Assembly: GCA_963798795.1 (NCBI GenBank)
Contig: CAWCUZ010000002.1
Location: forward strand, 372,001-436,000
Origin: CAWCUZ01 sp963798795
GTDB taxonomy: Bacteria > Acidobacteriota > Vicinamibacteria > Vicinamibacterales > SCN-69-37
Length of the DNA stretch: 64,000 nt
Direction of reading: 5' to 3'
Positions within the stretch are counted from its first letter, which is position 1. Each line of letters starts with the position of its first letter. The notes under the pieces were generated by a model. That model saw only the letters and a program-made list of their open reading frames with translations. It did no database searches and was not told the DNA's origin. Shown here in pieces: positions 18,225-27,693 of the stretch. The translations under genes and the position numbers were made by a program.

Positions 18225-20932
18225 ATGCCACCGTCCGGTCGGCCACAGTCCGCGTCGCGCTGGCCGTGTACCACACGGTGGCGTCCGTCCTCCCGCGCGA
18301 TTTCCGGCACGGCTACGCGCACGAGTTGGACGATACGTTCGAGCGGCTGGCCGTCGATGCGCGGGCCCGCGGCCGGTTCGCGGTCGTGGCGGTCACGCTG
18401 CGGTCCCTCGTCGATTTGATGACCCGCGCTCCCCGGGAGCATCGGGCGGCCGCGCGCCGCGTCGAGACCCGCCGAACGCCTCTCTGGGTCGGCGCCGGTC
18501 AGGATCTGCGCTACGGCCTGCGCCGGTTGATCCGGCGTCCGGCGTTCAGCCTGGGTGCGCTCGTCACGCTCGGTCTGGGCATCGGCGCGGTCACCGCCGT
18601 CTTCACGCTGGTTCATGGAGTAGTCCTCAACCCGCTTCCCTACCCGGAATCGGATCGGATCGTGCGCATCGATCACGGGGCGGCCGGCATGGGCATCGAT
18701 CGCGGTCTGGGCGTGACGTTCGGGTTCTATCGCTTCTACGCCGAGCACCTTCACACGACGCAGGCGATGGCCATGTACCAGAGCGAGGACCTGACCCTGA
18801 CCGGCACCGGGGATCCGGTCCGCCTGAACGGCGCGCGCGTGACGCCATCGCTCGAGAGCGTGCTGGAAACCGCGCCGCTGCGCGGCCGATGGTTCACGCC
18901 GGACGAGGCAGCCGGCAACGGCGCCAGGGTCGTCGTGCTGTCGGCGCGGCTGTGGCGGGATCGATTCGGGGGCGACGCCGGCGTGCTCGACCGGACGGTG
19001 GAGCTGGAAGGCCGGCTGTACACGGTGGTCGGCATCATGCCGGCATCATGGGCGTTTCCGTCGCCGAAGGCGCTGTTCTGGACGCCGCTGCCCGTGCCCG
19101 CCACCGGGATCGGCGGATGGAACTTCCAGGCCGTGGCGCGGCTCGCACCCGATGTGGGACCTGACGACCTGGCACGGGAGATCAGGTCGCTGTTCCCGTT
19201 GCTCCGCCAGACGACCGACGACCCGGCGCGCGTCCGGTCGTATCTGGACGAAGCGCGCGTCACGCCGCGCATCCTCCCGCTCAAGGACGACCTCGTCGGC
19301 GACATCCGCTCGACGTTGTGGATCCTGCTGGGAACGGTCGGCGTCGTCCTGATCATTGCCATTGCGAATGTCGCGAACCTGTTTCTGGTGCGGAGCGAGG
19401 ACACGCAGCGCGAAACCGCCGTGCGCGCGGCGCTCGGCGCGAGCCGGGGACGTCTGGTGCGCGGATTCCTGGGCGAAGGCCTGCTGCTGGCGACGGCCGC
19501 AGGGGGGCTGGGTGTTGGCGCGGCCGTGGCGGCCGTCGGCCTGCTGCGGGCGCGCGCGCCGATCGACATTCCGCGGCTCGCCGAAGTGCATGTCGGCGCC
19601 GCGGACATTGGCGCGGCAGGAATCGTGGCCGCGGTTGCGGCGCTGGCCGTCGGGCTGGCCGGCGTGTTCCGCCGAAGCCGGGACCTGTCGGGTCCGCTGA
19701 AGGAGGGGGGCCAGCGGACCACCGCCGGCCGCCGGAGCCTCAAGGTGCGCGAAACACTGGTCGTCATTCAGGTCGCCCTCGCGCTCGTGCTGCTCATCGG
19801 GTCGGGGCTGCTCGTCCGCACGTTCGGCGCGCTGCGCTCGGTCGATCCGGGATTCCGCCAGCGTCAGGCGCTCACGTTCACGGCGGGCATTCCGGGCTCG
19901 CGGTACCCGAATCGGGCCGCGCAGATCGATTTTCAGAACCGCCTGCTGGACCGGCTCCGCGTGCTGCCCGGCGTCACGTCGGCGGCCGCAGTCGGCCAGT
20001 GCCTGCCCCTCAGCGGCAATCTCTGCTGGGGCGACACACTGGAAGCGGACGGCGAACCGACGCCGGAAGGTCAGGTACCGCCGGTCACCGGCGTGCGCGT
20101 GACGTCGGCCGGCTACTTCGAAACGATGGGCATTCCGATCCGCGGCCGGACGTTCACCAGGGCCGACGAGACAAGCGGACAGGCGCCGGTCGTGCTGAGC
20201 GAGGCGGCAGCCCGCGGCTACTTTCCCGACCGCGACGCCCTCGGCGGCCGAATCCGGTTCAGCAGCGACAGCCCCTGGCTCACGATCGTCGGCATCGCCG
20301 GCAACGTGCGCGCGCGGATCGAATCCGACGATCTCGAACGTCTCATCTATCTTCCGCTTCGGTCGGATCTCGACTCCGGTCCGCCCCCGGCGACGATGGC
20401 GTTCGTGGTGGCGAGCGGCGTGCCGCCGGCGTCACTCGCCGCGACCGTCCGGCGGGCGGTCGCCGAATTGGATCCGGCCGTGCCGCTGGCGGGCGTGCAG
20501 TCGCTCGCGGATCTGATCGCGAAAGCGATCGCGCCCACGGCCTTCGCACTGGCGCTGATCGGCGTGGCGGCGGGGATTGCGCTGGTGCTCGGCGTGGTAG
20601 GCGTGTACGCGGTCGTCGCGTATGCCGTCAGCCGGCGCCGGAACGAGTTCGGCCTGCGGCTGGCCCTCGGCGCGCGCCCGGGCGACATCCAGCGGCTGGT
20701 GATGGGCGGCGGCGGACGCCTGGTGCTGGTCGGCGTCGCCCTCGGTCTCGTCGGCGCTTTGCTGCTCACGCACCTGATGACGGGGCTGCTCTTCGGCGTG
20801 AGCCGCACCGATCCGGCGAGCTACACCGGCATCACCGCGTTGCTGCTGGCGGCCGCCGCGCTGGCGCTGTACCTTCCGGCGCGCCAGGCGTCGCGAGTGG
20901 ATCCGACCGACGCCTTGCGCTCGGGGACGTAG
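18221..20932 (+). CDS. ADOP-family ABC transporter permease (MacB/FtsX type, duplicated)
   Basis: A 903-residue permease with an N-terminal cytoplasmic extension (about 1-95), then two copies of a MacB-like periplasmic domain plus FtsX permease region: a helix at about 105-125 ('LGALVTLGLGIGAVTAVFTL'), three helices around 360-480, and the second half from about 505 to the end, closing with 'LYLPARQASRVDPTDALRSG'. This matches the acidobacterial duplicated orphan permease family (TIGR03434). No ATPase gene is adjacent, which is why the family is called orphan. It probably exports a toxic compound or lipoprotein-like substrate. Confidence 0.93.
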   Translation: MNATVRSATVRVALAVYHTVASVLPRDFRHGYAHELDDTFERLAVDARARGRFAVVAVTLRSLVDLMTRAPREHRAAARRVETRRTPLWVGAGQDLRYGLRRLIRRPAFSLGALVTLGLGIGAVTAVFTLVHGVVLNPLPYPESDRIVRIDHGAAGMGIDRGLGVTFGFYRFYAEHLHTTQAMAMYQSEDLTLTGTGDPVRLNGARVTPSLESVLETAPLRGRWFTPDEAAGNGARVVVLSARLWRDRFGGDAGVLDRTVELEGRLYTVVGIMPASWAFPSPKALFWTPLPVPATGIGGWNFQAVARLAPDVGPDDLAREIRSLFPLLRQTTDDPARVRSYLDEARVTPRILPLKDDLVGDIRSTLWILLGTVGVVLIIAIANVANLFLVRSEDTQRETAVRAALGASRGRLVRGFLGEGLLLATAAGGLGVGAAVAAVGLLRARAPIDIPRLAEVHVGAADIGAAGIVAAVAALAVGLAGVFRRSRDLSGPLKEGGQRTTAGRRSLKVRETLVVIQVALALVLLIGSGLLVRTFGALRSVDPGFRQRQALTFTAGIPGSRYPNRAAQIDFQNRLLDRLRVLPGVTSAAAVGQCLPLSGNLCWGDTLEADGEPTPEGQVPPVTGVRVTSAGYFETMGIPIRGRTFTRADETSGQAPVVLSEAAARGYFPDRDALGGRIRFSSDSPWLTIVGIAGNVRARIESDDLERLIYLPLRSDLDSGPPPATMAFVVASGVPPASLAATVRRAVAELDPAVPLAGVQSLADLIAKAIAPTAFALALIGVAAGIALVLGVVGVYAVVAYAVSRRRNEFGLRLALGARPGDIQRLVMGGGGRLVLVGVALGLVGALLLTHLMTGLLFGVSRTDPASYTGITALLLAAAALALYLPARQASRVDPTDALRSGT

Positions 20933-20935
20933 GAA

Positions 20936-20995
20936 CGTAGCCGGCGGGCTTCAGCCCGCCGGGAGGGGCCGCAGGACTGAAGCCCTGCGGCTACG
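20936..20995. repeat. double GGCTTCAGCC palindrome between convergent genes
   Basis: Two palindromes in series: ccggcgggcttcagcccgccgg (20941-20962) and gccgcaggactgaagccctgcggc (20968-20991). They are enclosed by outer arms cgtag (20936-20940) and ctacg (20991-20995), so the whole block can also fold as one long structure. It fills the space between the stops of the permease (20932) and the anti-sigma gene (21006), and could serve as a two-way terminator. Related elements occur near 27.7, 30.2, 33.3 and 50.8 kb. Confidence 0.8.
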
Positions 20996-21005
20996 TCGGC
21001 AGCCG

Positions 21006-21776
21006 TCAGGTCAGCAGCGCCGACAGCGGCGGCGCGACCGCCTGGGCCAGGCGCAGCACTTCGGCGCGGTCGAGGCGCGCCACGACGAAGCCGGCGAAGC
21101 GGCCGGCCGGCAGCGCGGCCACGGCCAGTGCTTCGTCATCTGTCTCGAGCCGGGCCGCCGTCGGCGCCTCCCCCTGCGTGACGAGCAGTGACACGAGCGC
21201 GCCGTGATCTCGCAGCACGACGTGGCCGAACCGGACGCCGTCGTACACGCAGGCATGACGGCCGACTTCCTCGAGCGGGGCATCGACCGGGGGCAGCGCG
21301 AACCCGGCGAGCGCGCCGTAGGGCGCGCCGTATCGCCGCGCCGCCTCGTCGAGCGGCAGCGGCGCTTCGGCGAGGGCGAACGTCACGGCGCAGTTCTGAT
21401 GGTCGCCTGCCGCCAGGCGGGCCAGCGCGGCCAGGCGGGACCGCGCGCGGGTCGTGTGGACCAGCCACGCACCGCCGCCGGCGGCCGCCGCCACGCCGGC
21501 CGCCAGCGCCCACCAGGACTGCAGCAGCGAACGGCGCGACAGCAGCGCCGGCTGCGGCCGGAGCCTCGCGATCAGCTCCGCGGCAAAGTCGGGCCTCGGC
21601 CGGAGGGCGCCGGCGCCCGCGAACGCGTCGCGGAGGGTCTCACGCAGGACCCGGCGATCGGCCAGTTCGCTCCGGCATGCCGGGCAGTCTTCGAGATGCC
21701 GCTCGATCTGCGCGCGGATCTCCGGAGGCTGACCCGACAGCGTGTCCGCCTTCTCACGTACTTCGCGGCAATCCAT
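21006..21776 (-). CDS. anti-sigma factor with zinc-finger and membrane helix
   Basis: A 256-residue protein. The zinc motif Hx3Cx2C is 'HLEDCPAC' at about 27-34. One membrane helix lies at about 88-107 ('WWALAAGVAAAAGGGAWLVH'). The outer domain (about 110-256) contains 'GDHQNCAVTFALAE' and 'HACVYDGVRFGHVVLRDHGA', a globular sensor-like region whose Cys/His content (His, Cys at 'DHQNC' and 'RHACVYD') could bind a metal or respond to oxidation; this is inference. The start lies 2 bases after the stop of the sigma gene, so they form an operon. Confidence 0.85.
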   Translation of the reverse strand: MDCREVREKADTLSGQPPEIRAQIERHLEDCPACRSELADRRVLRETLRDAFAGAGALRPRPDFAAELIARLRPQPALLSRRSLLQSWWALAAGVAAAAGGGAWLVHTTRARSRLAALARLAAGDHQNCAVTFALAEAPLPLDEAARRYGAPYGALAGFALPPVDAPLEEVGRHACVYDGVRFGHVVLRDHGALVSLLVTQGEAPTAARLETDDEALAVAALPAGRFAGFVVARLDRAEVLRLAQAVAPPLSALLT

Positions 21777-21778
21777 GC

Positions 21779-22429
21779 TCAGGCGGTCCCTGCCCTCTCG
21801 GCCGCGGCGGCCGGAACGGCGCCGGCGCGCGCCAGCTCGACCCGCAGTCTCGCACGAGCGCGGTGCAACCGCGACATGACCGTTCCGACGGGCACGCCGA
21901 GCGCCTCGGCGGCCTCCCGGTAGGTGAGGTCCTCGATATCACAGAGCAGGATCGCGTCCTGGTGAGGCGCCGGAAGCTCCCGCAGCGCGCGCAGCACGTC
22001 CTCGTCGGTCAGGCGGTCCGGCACCGGCGGCACGAACGGCACGGTGTCCGCGATCGGATCGTCCAGGGCCAGGTCGAGGGCCGCACGAGCGGCCTTGCGC
22101 CGCCGGTTCGCGCGCACGTGATGCAGGATCGTCACGAGCCAGGCGCGACAGTTCGTCCCCGGCGTGAACCGATGGAACGACTGGAGTGCTTGAACCAGCG
22201 TCTCCTGCACGAGGTCCTCCGCGTCCACGCGGTCGCGCTCCAGCCACATGGCGTGGCGGAACAACCGCTCCACGTGCGGCATCGCTTCGGCTTCAAAGAC
22301 CGGCCAGCGGCGGTTGGCGTCGGCGTGAGCATCCACGGGGTAATCACCGGAAGCCCCGCCATTATTCCACGCGGGAAACGAATCCCAATCCCAGCGGCGG
22401 CATGGAATATCCGGCGCCTCTTCCGACAT
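21779..22429 (-). CDS. ECF RNA polymerase sigma factor
   Basis: A 216-residue sigma-70 protein from ATG 22429. Region 2 is 'DAEDLVQETLVQALQSFHRF' with 'CRAWLVTILHHVRANRRRK', and region 4 is 'PAPHQDAILLCDIEDLTYRE' with 'ALGVPVGTVMSRLHRARARL'. The start is uncertain: ATG 22429 has an AGGA six bases upstream but adds about 45 non-conserved residues; GTG 22336 or ATG 22282 would give a more usual length of about 170-185. It partners with the anti-sigma factor directly downstream. It is divergent from the propeller gene at 22506, a possible target. Confidence 0.88.
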   Translation of the reverse strand: MSEEAPDIPCRRWDWDSFPAWNNGGASGDYPVDAHADANRRWPVFEAEAMPHVERLFRHAMWLERDRVDAEDLVQETLVQALQSFHRFTPGTNCRAWLVTILHHVRANRRRKAARAALDLALDDPIADTVPFVPPVPDRLTDEDVLRALRELPAPHQDAILLCDIEDLTYREAAEALGVPVGTVMSRLHRARARLRVELARAGAVPAAAAERAGTA

Positions 22430-22505
22430 ACATCCTGAGAAGACCGTACGCTCGGGCCGGCCGGGCCCCGACACGACAACGCCGAACGACACTAAGGAGG
22501 ACGGA

Positions 22506-23639
22506 ATGTCCAGATGGGTGAAAGTGTGTGGAGTCACGGTTGCCCTGGCGATGGCCACGGGCGGGGCGACACTGGGTGCGCAGGCGCCGCTTCGATCGCC
22601 GGCGCCGCAGTCGCAGACGCGATGGGCGGTGACCACGCTGGCTGTCACGATGACCAACGATCCGGCGGACAACCAGCTCGAGGTGTTCGACGCGGAAACC
22701 GGCGCGCTGCTGCAGACGCTGTCCACCCACGGGCAGGGGGGCGTCGGAGGCAATGCCCGAGGCGTGCGGCAGTACAACGGCGACATCGTCGCGGCGGTGA
22801 ACAACGGATCCAACAGTGTCGCGATCTTCCGGCGGATCGGCAACCGTCTCCAGTTCGAGCGGGTCGTCGGCACGTCGAGCGCGCCGGTGAGCATCGACTT
22901 CGGGAACAACCACATGTACGTGGCCGGGGCCGCGAGCGTGGATTCCTACGCGATGTTCTACGGCTTCGTGAGCTGGCTCGACGGCACGACGTGGCTCTCG
23001 GTCGCCGGTGGCGGGCCGCCGCCCGACGGCTCCACGGCCCAGGTCGGCGTGGTCGACGACCATCAGCTGCTCGTGACGCTGAAGACGGATCCGAATCCGG
23101 GCACGGTGGACGTCGTGGCGCTCGACCACGGCCGCGTCACGCTGGCGCCGCCGACCGCCGTCTCCGCCCCCGCAGCCTCGATGACGCCGTTCGGGTTCTC
23201 CGTGTATCCGGACGGCAGCGCGCTGGTTACACTGGCGCACTCCAACCAGGACGGCCTGTTCCGCGACGGCGCGTTCACGACCGTCGTCGCCGCCGGCCAG
23301 ATGGCGCCGTGCTGGACGACGAGGCTCGGCAAGTACGTGTTCACGGCGAACACGGCCAGCCAGACGATCAGCCGGCTGGTCGGCACCGGAACCAACATCT
23401 TCGTCGACGATCCGATGGCGGCGACCATCCCGACCGGCGGGCCCGTCGATATCGACGCGGATCGGGGCGCGCTGGGCGTGATCGACCACGGCACCGGCGG
23501 GCACTCACATCTGACGCTGCTTCGCGTCAACGCGTTCGGCGAACTGAGTGCGGGCGCGGGCGCGATCGATCTCGGCGAGGTCAACGCGAACGGCGTCGCC
23601 ATCATGGCGCCGAACCGGTTCGGCGCCTTCATCTACTGA
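22506..23639 (+). CDS. secreted beta-propeller protein, YncE/lactonase-like
   Basis: A 377-residue protein preceded by a strong AAGGAGG box. A signal peptide ('VTVALAMATGGATLGAQA') leads into repeated four-strand blades with phrases such as 'NQLEVFDAETGALLQTL', 'NNGSNSVAIFRRIGN' and 'GKYVFTANTASQTISRLVG'. This is the seven-bladed propeller pattern of YncE and 6-phosphogluconolactonase-type proteins. No lactonase metal site is evident, so an enzymatic role is not claimed. It is transcribed away from the sigma/anti-sigma pair. Confidence 0.78.
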   Translation: MSRWVKVCGVTVALAMATGGATLGAQAPLRSPAPQSQTRWAVTTLAVTMTNDPADNQLEVFDAETGALLQTLSTHGQGGVGGNARGVRQYNGDIVAAVNNGSNSVAIFRRIGNRLQFERVVGTSSAPVSIDFGNNHMYVAGAASVDSYAMFYGFVSWLDGTTWLSVAGGGPPPDGSTAQVGVVDDHQLLVTLKTDPNPGTVDVVALDHGRVTLAPPTAVSAPAASMTPFGFSVYPDGSALVTLAHSNQDGLFRDGAFTTVVAAGQMAPCWTTRLGKYVFTANTASQTISRLVGTGTNIFVDDPMAATIPTGGPVDIDADRGALGVIDHGTGGHSHLTLLRVNAFGELSAGAGAIDLGEVNANGVAIMAPNRFGAFIY

Positions 23640-23708
23640 TACTGAAAGCGACAGCGATCGCGCCGCGCGAACGGGGCGGGGATCGGCGGCACCATGCGCT
23701 CGGCCGAA

Positions 23709-23745
23709 AGCGGGTCGGTCCCGGCCCTGCAGGGACCGACCCGCT
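23709..23745. terminator. strong hairpin between convergent propeller gene and tRNA-Leu
   Basis: A perfect 14-base stem (agcgggtcggtccc, 23709-23722, with its complement 23732-23745) and a 9-base loop. It sits 70 bases after the propeller stop and about 35 bases beyond the 3' end of the tRNA, so it could stop transcription from both. No T-run follows on either strand. Confidence 0.6.
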
Positions 23746-23779
23746 GGCCCGGTCGAAGCGATCCGACCTGGCGATGGAA

Positions 23780-23863
23780 TGCGGAAGAGAGGACTCGAAC
23801 CTCCACGCCCTTGCGGGCACAAGCTCCTGAGGCTTGCGCGTCTGCCAATTCCGCCACTTCCGC
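23780..23863 (-). tRNA. tRNA-Leu (anticodon CAG)
   Basis: An 84-nucleotide class II tRNA. The acceptor stem pairs GCGGAAG with CTTCCGC; the D arm starts TGGCGGAATTGGCAGACGC; the anticodon arm is CAAGC-CTCAGGA-GCTTG, giving CAG, which reads CUG, a favoured codon in this genome; the variable arm is long, as in leucine tRNAs; the T arm carries GGTTCGAGTCC. The CCA end is not encoded. A TATACT box at 23890-23895 (minus strand) is a plausible -10 element. Confidence 0.96.
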
Positions 23864-24027
23864 GTGGCCGTGCCGGCGTCGAACAAAAAAGTATAGCATC
23901 GGCGTCACGCCGCACGCTCGGCGAGGCGCGCGCGCACGTCCCGGAGCGCCGGCGTCGCGCCGCGCAGCAGCCGGTAACCAACCGGGTCGAGCAGGAACTC
24001 GCCGAACGTCCGCACGGGCCGCCTCGG

Positions 24028-24369
24028 CTACGACGGTTTGGAGGCGCGGTACAGCAGGACCTCGGCGCGCTCGACGGTGACGAGCCCTTCGGTCACCATG
24101 CCGTCGAGGGCGGGGAGGAACTCCGCGATCTTCTGCGCGTCGTCCACGATCTCGATGAGGACGGGGAGATCCTCTGACAGGCGCAGGATGCGCGTGGTGT
24201 GCAGCCGGCTGTTGGCGCCAAAGCCCATGAATCCCTTCCAGACCGTGGCGCCGGCCAGGCCGCGTTTGCGGGCTTCCTCCACGATGGCTTCGTAGAGCGG
24301 CCGCCCGTGCCAGCGGTCGTCCTCGCCGATGAAGATACGCAGCAGCTTGCCTTCGCGCGGGATCGTCAT
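24028..24369 (-). CDS. DUF190 domain protein, PII-like
   Basis: A 113-residue protein. 'KLLRIFIGEDDRWHGRPLYE' and 'GLAGATVWKGFMGFGANSRL' are characteristic of DUF190, a small family with a ferredoxin-like fold related to PII signalling proteins. It lies 7 bases downstream of crcB in the same direction, an association seen in many bacteria, so it is probably a helper or regulator of fluoride export. The exact role is unknown. Confidence 0.9.
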   Translation of the reverse strand: MTIPREGKLLRIFIGEDDRWHGRPLYEAIVEEARKRGLAGATVWKGFMGFGANSRLHTTRILRLSEDLPVLIEIVDDAQKIAEFLPALDGMVTEGLVTVERAEVLLYRASKPS

Positions 24370-24376
24370 GACGACC

Positions 24377-24745
24377 TCACAGCAGCCGCGCCAGCGTCAT
24401 GCCCGCCCACACGGCGACGAACCCGATCACGACCTGCCCGGCCACATTGAGGCCGGCCAGCCAGAGCTCGTTCGCGCGCAACAGCTCGAACGTCTCGTAG
24501 GAGAACGCCGAAAACGTGGTGAACCCGCCGCAGACGCCGATGATGAGAAACAGCCGCAGGCCGAGGCCGACGCCACCGGCCCGGACCTCCATCACACCCG
24601 CGACGAGGCCGATGCCCAGACACCCGGTCGCATTGACGACGAACGTGCCGATCGGAAAGAACGCCTGCCGCTGGACGAGCCCGGCCAGCAGATAGCGACC
24701 TCCGGCGCCCAACGCGCCGCCCAGCATCACGAGTACCAGACGCAT
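24377..24745 (-). CDS. crcB: fluoride channel CrcB/Fluc
   Basis: A 122-residue, four-helix membrane protein that works as a dual-topology dimer to let fluoride leave the cell. Diagnostic segments are 'GGALGAGGRYLLAG', 'GTFVVNATGCLGIG' (pore Asn) and 'GVCGGFTTFSAFSYE' (fluoride-lining Phe box and central Na+ site). The start was set at ATG 24745, where the membrane sequence begins; only 34 bases separate it from the aldolase gene and I see no fluoride riboswitch in that space. Confidence 0.94.
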   Translation of the reverse strand: MRLVLVMLGGALGAGGRYLLAGLVQRQAFFPIGTFVVNATGCLGIGLVAGVMEVRAGGVGLGLRLFLIIGVCGGFTTFSAFSYETFELLRANELWLAGLNVAGQVVIGFVAVWAGMTLARLL

Positions 24746-24779
24746 ACGTTCGGAGTCAGTCGACCATCCCGCCCTTCCT

Positions 24780-25697
24780 TCAGCCCGAGATCCACGACGC
24801 TCCCGGCTGCTTCGCCGTCCACGCCAGCACGCGATCCAGCGCCGCGCGCGTGCCCTCGTCCAGACTGGCACCGGGCGCCCGCGTGGAGCCGTCCGCGAGG
24901 GCGCCGCGCCGGCGGTAGACCTCCTTGCGGATCGCCATCCCGATGCCCTCCTGGAACTCGAACCGCATCAGCGGCACGAACCGGTAGAACGTCTCGGCTG
25001 CCTCGTCGACGCGGCCCTCGCGGTACAGCGCCACGACCTTCACCAGGACTTCCGGGTACGCAAAGCCGGTCATCACCCCGGCGGCGCCAGCCAGGAGTTC
25101 CTCGAGCAGGAACACGCCACCGAGCCCGCCGAGGATCGCCACCTTCGTGTCGCCGGCGACGGCCAGGATCCGCGCCGTCTTGGCGGGCGTAGGAGGATCC
25201 TCGAGCTTGATCGTGCGGGCCGCGGGCACTTCGCGCGCGATCCGCACGAGCAGCGCCGGCTCCATGGCAAAGCCGCACGTGGGCGGATAGTCCTGCACGA
25301 CGATCGGCAGGTCGACGGCGTCCGACAACGCCTTGTAGTGGTTGACCACCGCCTCGCTGTTGAGCTTGGCCATCCGCGGCGGAGACACCATCACGGCCGA
25401 CGCGCCCAGCGTCTTGGCCTCGCGGCTGTGCGCGATACAGGTCCGCAGGCCGTCAGCCGACGCGCCCACGATGACCACGGCGCGGCCGGCGGCCTGGGCG
25501 ACGACGGTCTCGAGAATCTGGCCGCGTTCGCGCTCGGCCAGCCGCGTCACTTCGCCGGTGACGCCGAGCGCCGTCATCCCCTGCACGCCGGCCCCGGCAA
25601 CCAGGTCGACCACCCGGCGCAGGCTGTCGAGGTCCAGGTCGCCCGAGGCCTTGAACGGTGTCGGCAGCACGGAAAACACGCCCTGCAGCTTCAGCAT
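24780..25697 (-). CDS. DapA-family aldolase/synthase (dihydrodipicolinate synthase-like)
   Basis: A 305-residue (beta/alpha)8-barrel enzyme. The Schiff-base lysine is in 'AARTIKLEDPPTP', the catalytic tyrosine in 'DLPIVVQDYPPT', and the substrate loop is 'TALGVTGEVTRL' instead of the 'GTTGE' of true DapA. These changes suggest a keto-acid or sugar-acid aldolase rather than lysine biosynthesis. It opens a minus-strand group with crcB and DUF190. Confidence 0.85.
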   Translation of the reverse strand: MLKLQGVFSVLPTPFKASGDLDLDSLRRVVDLVAGAGVQGMTALGVTGEVTRLAERERGQILETVVAQAAGRAVVIVGASADGLRTCIAHSREAKTLGASAVMVSPPRMAKLNSEAVVNHYKALSDAVDLPIVVQDYPPTCGFAMEPALLVRIAREVPAARTIKLEDPPTPAKTARILAVAGDTKVAILGGLGGVFLLEELLAGAAGVMTGFAYPEVLVKVVALYREGRVDEAAETFYRFVPLMRFEFQEGIGMAIRKEVYRRRGALADGSTRAPGASLDEGTRAALDRVLAWTAKQPGASWISG

Positions 25698-25742
25698 CGA
25701 TCACCCGCTCCGGGCTCAGAGCGTATCATTGGAGCCCGAAAG

Positions 25743-27689
25743 ATGAGACCGCTTCGACTGCTCCTGCTCCTGATCGCCGGGGCGCTGGGCGCCGGGTTCA
25801 CCATGACGATCGACGCACAGACGCCGTCCGGCGGGGCGGACGGCGAATGGCGGTCGTACGGCGGCGACCCCGGCAACGCGCGCTATTCGCCGCTCGATCA
25901 GATCACCGCCGCCAATGCCGCATCGCTGCGGCCGGCCTGGCGCTGGCGCTCCGACAACTTCAGCGCGCCGCCGGAGTACCGCAACGAGAGCACGCCGATC
26001 ATGGTGAAGGGCGTCCTCTACTTCACGACGGGCACGGCGCGCTGGGTGATTGCGGCCGACGCGGCGACGGGCGCGACCCGGTGGACCTGGCACCTGGACG
26101 AGGGCGAGCGCGGGCGGCGAGCCCCGCGCCGCGATTCGGGCCGCGGCGTGTCGTACTGGACCGACGGCACGAGCGAGCGGATCTTCACGGTGACGCCCGG
26201 GTTCCGGCTTGCGGCGATCGACGCCGCCAACGGCCGGCCGGTCGAGACGTTCGGCGACCACGGCCTGGTCGATCTCAAGACTCAACTCGGCGTCCCGGCC
26301 GATCCGATCGCCGCGGCGATCGGCTCCAGCTCTCCCCCGCTCGTCTTCCAGAACATCGTCGTCATCGGTCCGGCGCTGGAGGTGGGCACCCGTCCGCCGT
26401 CCTTCCGCAACGTGCCGGGGCGGGTTCTGGCGTTCGACGCACAGACGGGCCGGCTGCTGTGGCGGTTCAACACGATCCCGCAGGCCGGCGAATTCGGCCG
26501 CGACACGTGGAAAGGCGGATCGGCGGAGTACACCGGCAACGCCGGCGCCTGGGCCCCGCTCACAATCGATGCCGCCCGCGGGTAACTGTACCTCCCGGTC
26601 GAAGCCGCCACAGGCGACTACTATGGCGGACACCGGCCGGGCGACAACCTGTTCTCCACGTCGCTCGTGTGTCTCGACGTGCGGACCGGCCGGCGTGTGT
26701 GGCACTTCCAGACGGTGCACCACGACATCTGGGACTACGACAACCCGACGCAGCCGATTCTGGCCGACATCACGGTCGACGGGCAGCGCGTCGAGGCGGT
26801 CGTGCAGCTCACCAAGCAGGCGTTCGCGTACGTCTTCGACCGCGTCACCGGCGCGCCTGTGTGGCCGATTGTCGAGCGGCCGGTACCGCAGTCCGATGTG
26901 CCGGGCGAGCAGACGTCGCCGACGCAGCCGATTCCGACGAAGCCAGCGGCGTTCGATCGCCAGGGGATCACGGAAGACGATCTGATCGACTTCACGCCCG
27001 AACTCCGGGAAGAAGCGCGGCGGGCGATCGCGGGCTTCCGGCTCGGGTCGCTGTTCAGCCCGCCGTCGATCGCCGATAACCCGGACGGCACCAAGGGCAC
27101 GCTGCTCCTGCCCGGCGCGCTCGGCGGCGCCAACTGGGAAGGCGGCGCGCTCGATCCGGCCAGCGGCACCCTGTACGTGGGCTCGTGGACGAACCTCTCG
27201 CTGCACGCGCTGTCGAAGGACCCGCGGCGGTCCGACATGGACTGGGTCGGCGGCGCAGGCGGGCCGGTGCCGCGGGTGCGCGGGCTGCCGCTCGTGAAGC
27301 CGCCCTACAGCCGCATCACAGCGATCGATCTGAACCGCGGCGAGCACGTCTGGATGAAGCCGAGCGGCGCCACGCCCGAGTCGATCGCCCGCAACCCCGC
27401 GCTCCAGGCCGTCGAGATCCCGCCGACCGGGGCGCAGTCGCGGCCGGTCCTGCTCGTGACCAGCACGGCGCTGTTCACGGCGGAAGGATCGAGCGGCGCG
27501 CCGATGCTCCACGTACTCGACAAGGTCAGCGGCGCTTCACTGACCGACGTCACCCTGCCGGGACCGGTCTCGAGCGTGCCGATGAGCTACGCCGTCAACG
27601 GCACCCAGTACATCGCGTTCTGGGTGAGCAACCGGCAGGACGGGCTGCCGTCGACGCTGATGGCGCTGGCGCTGCCGCCGCGCCAATAG
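25743..27689 (+). CDS. PQQ-type beta-propeller dehydrogenase, interrupted by one in-frame stop
   Basis: A 648-codon frame with a signal peptide ('LLLLLIAGALGAGFTMTIDA'). It belongs to the quinoprotein glucose/alcohol dehydrogenase family: 'EWRSYGGDPGNARYSPLDQI', 'FRLAAIDAANGRPVETFGD', 'TGRRVWHFQTVHHDIWDYDN', and 'TLYVGSWTN' in successive blades. A TAA at 26583-26585 lies in a conserved position ('DAARG*LYLPVEAATGDYYG'); both sides are in the same frame and otherwise intact. A single substitution (for example GAA or TTA to TAA) explains it. If real, only the first 280 residues would be made. The likely role is periplasmic oxidation of sugars or alcohols. Confidence 0.85.
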
Positions 27690-27693
27690 GTCG

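Noticed and set aside
24746..24779. A fluoride riboswitch upstream of crcB
   Set aside because: Only 34 bases separate the genes and the conserved riboswitch core is not present.
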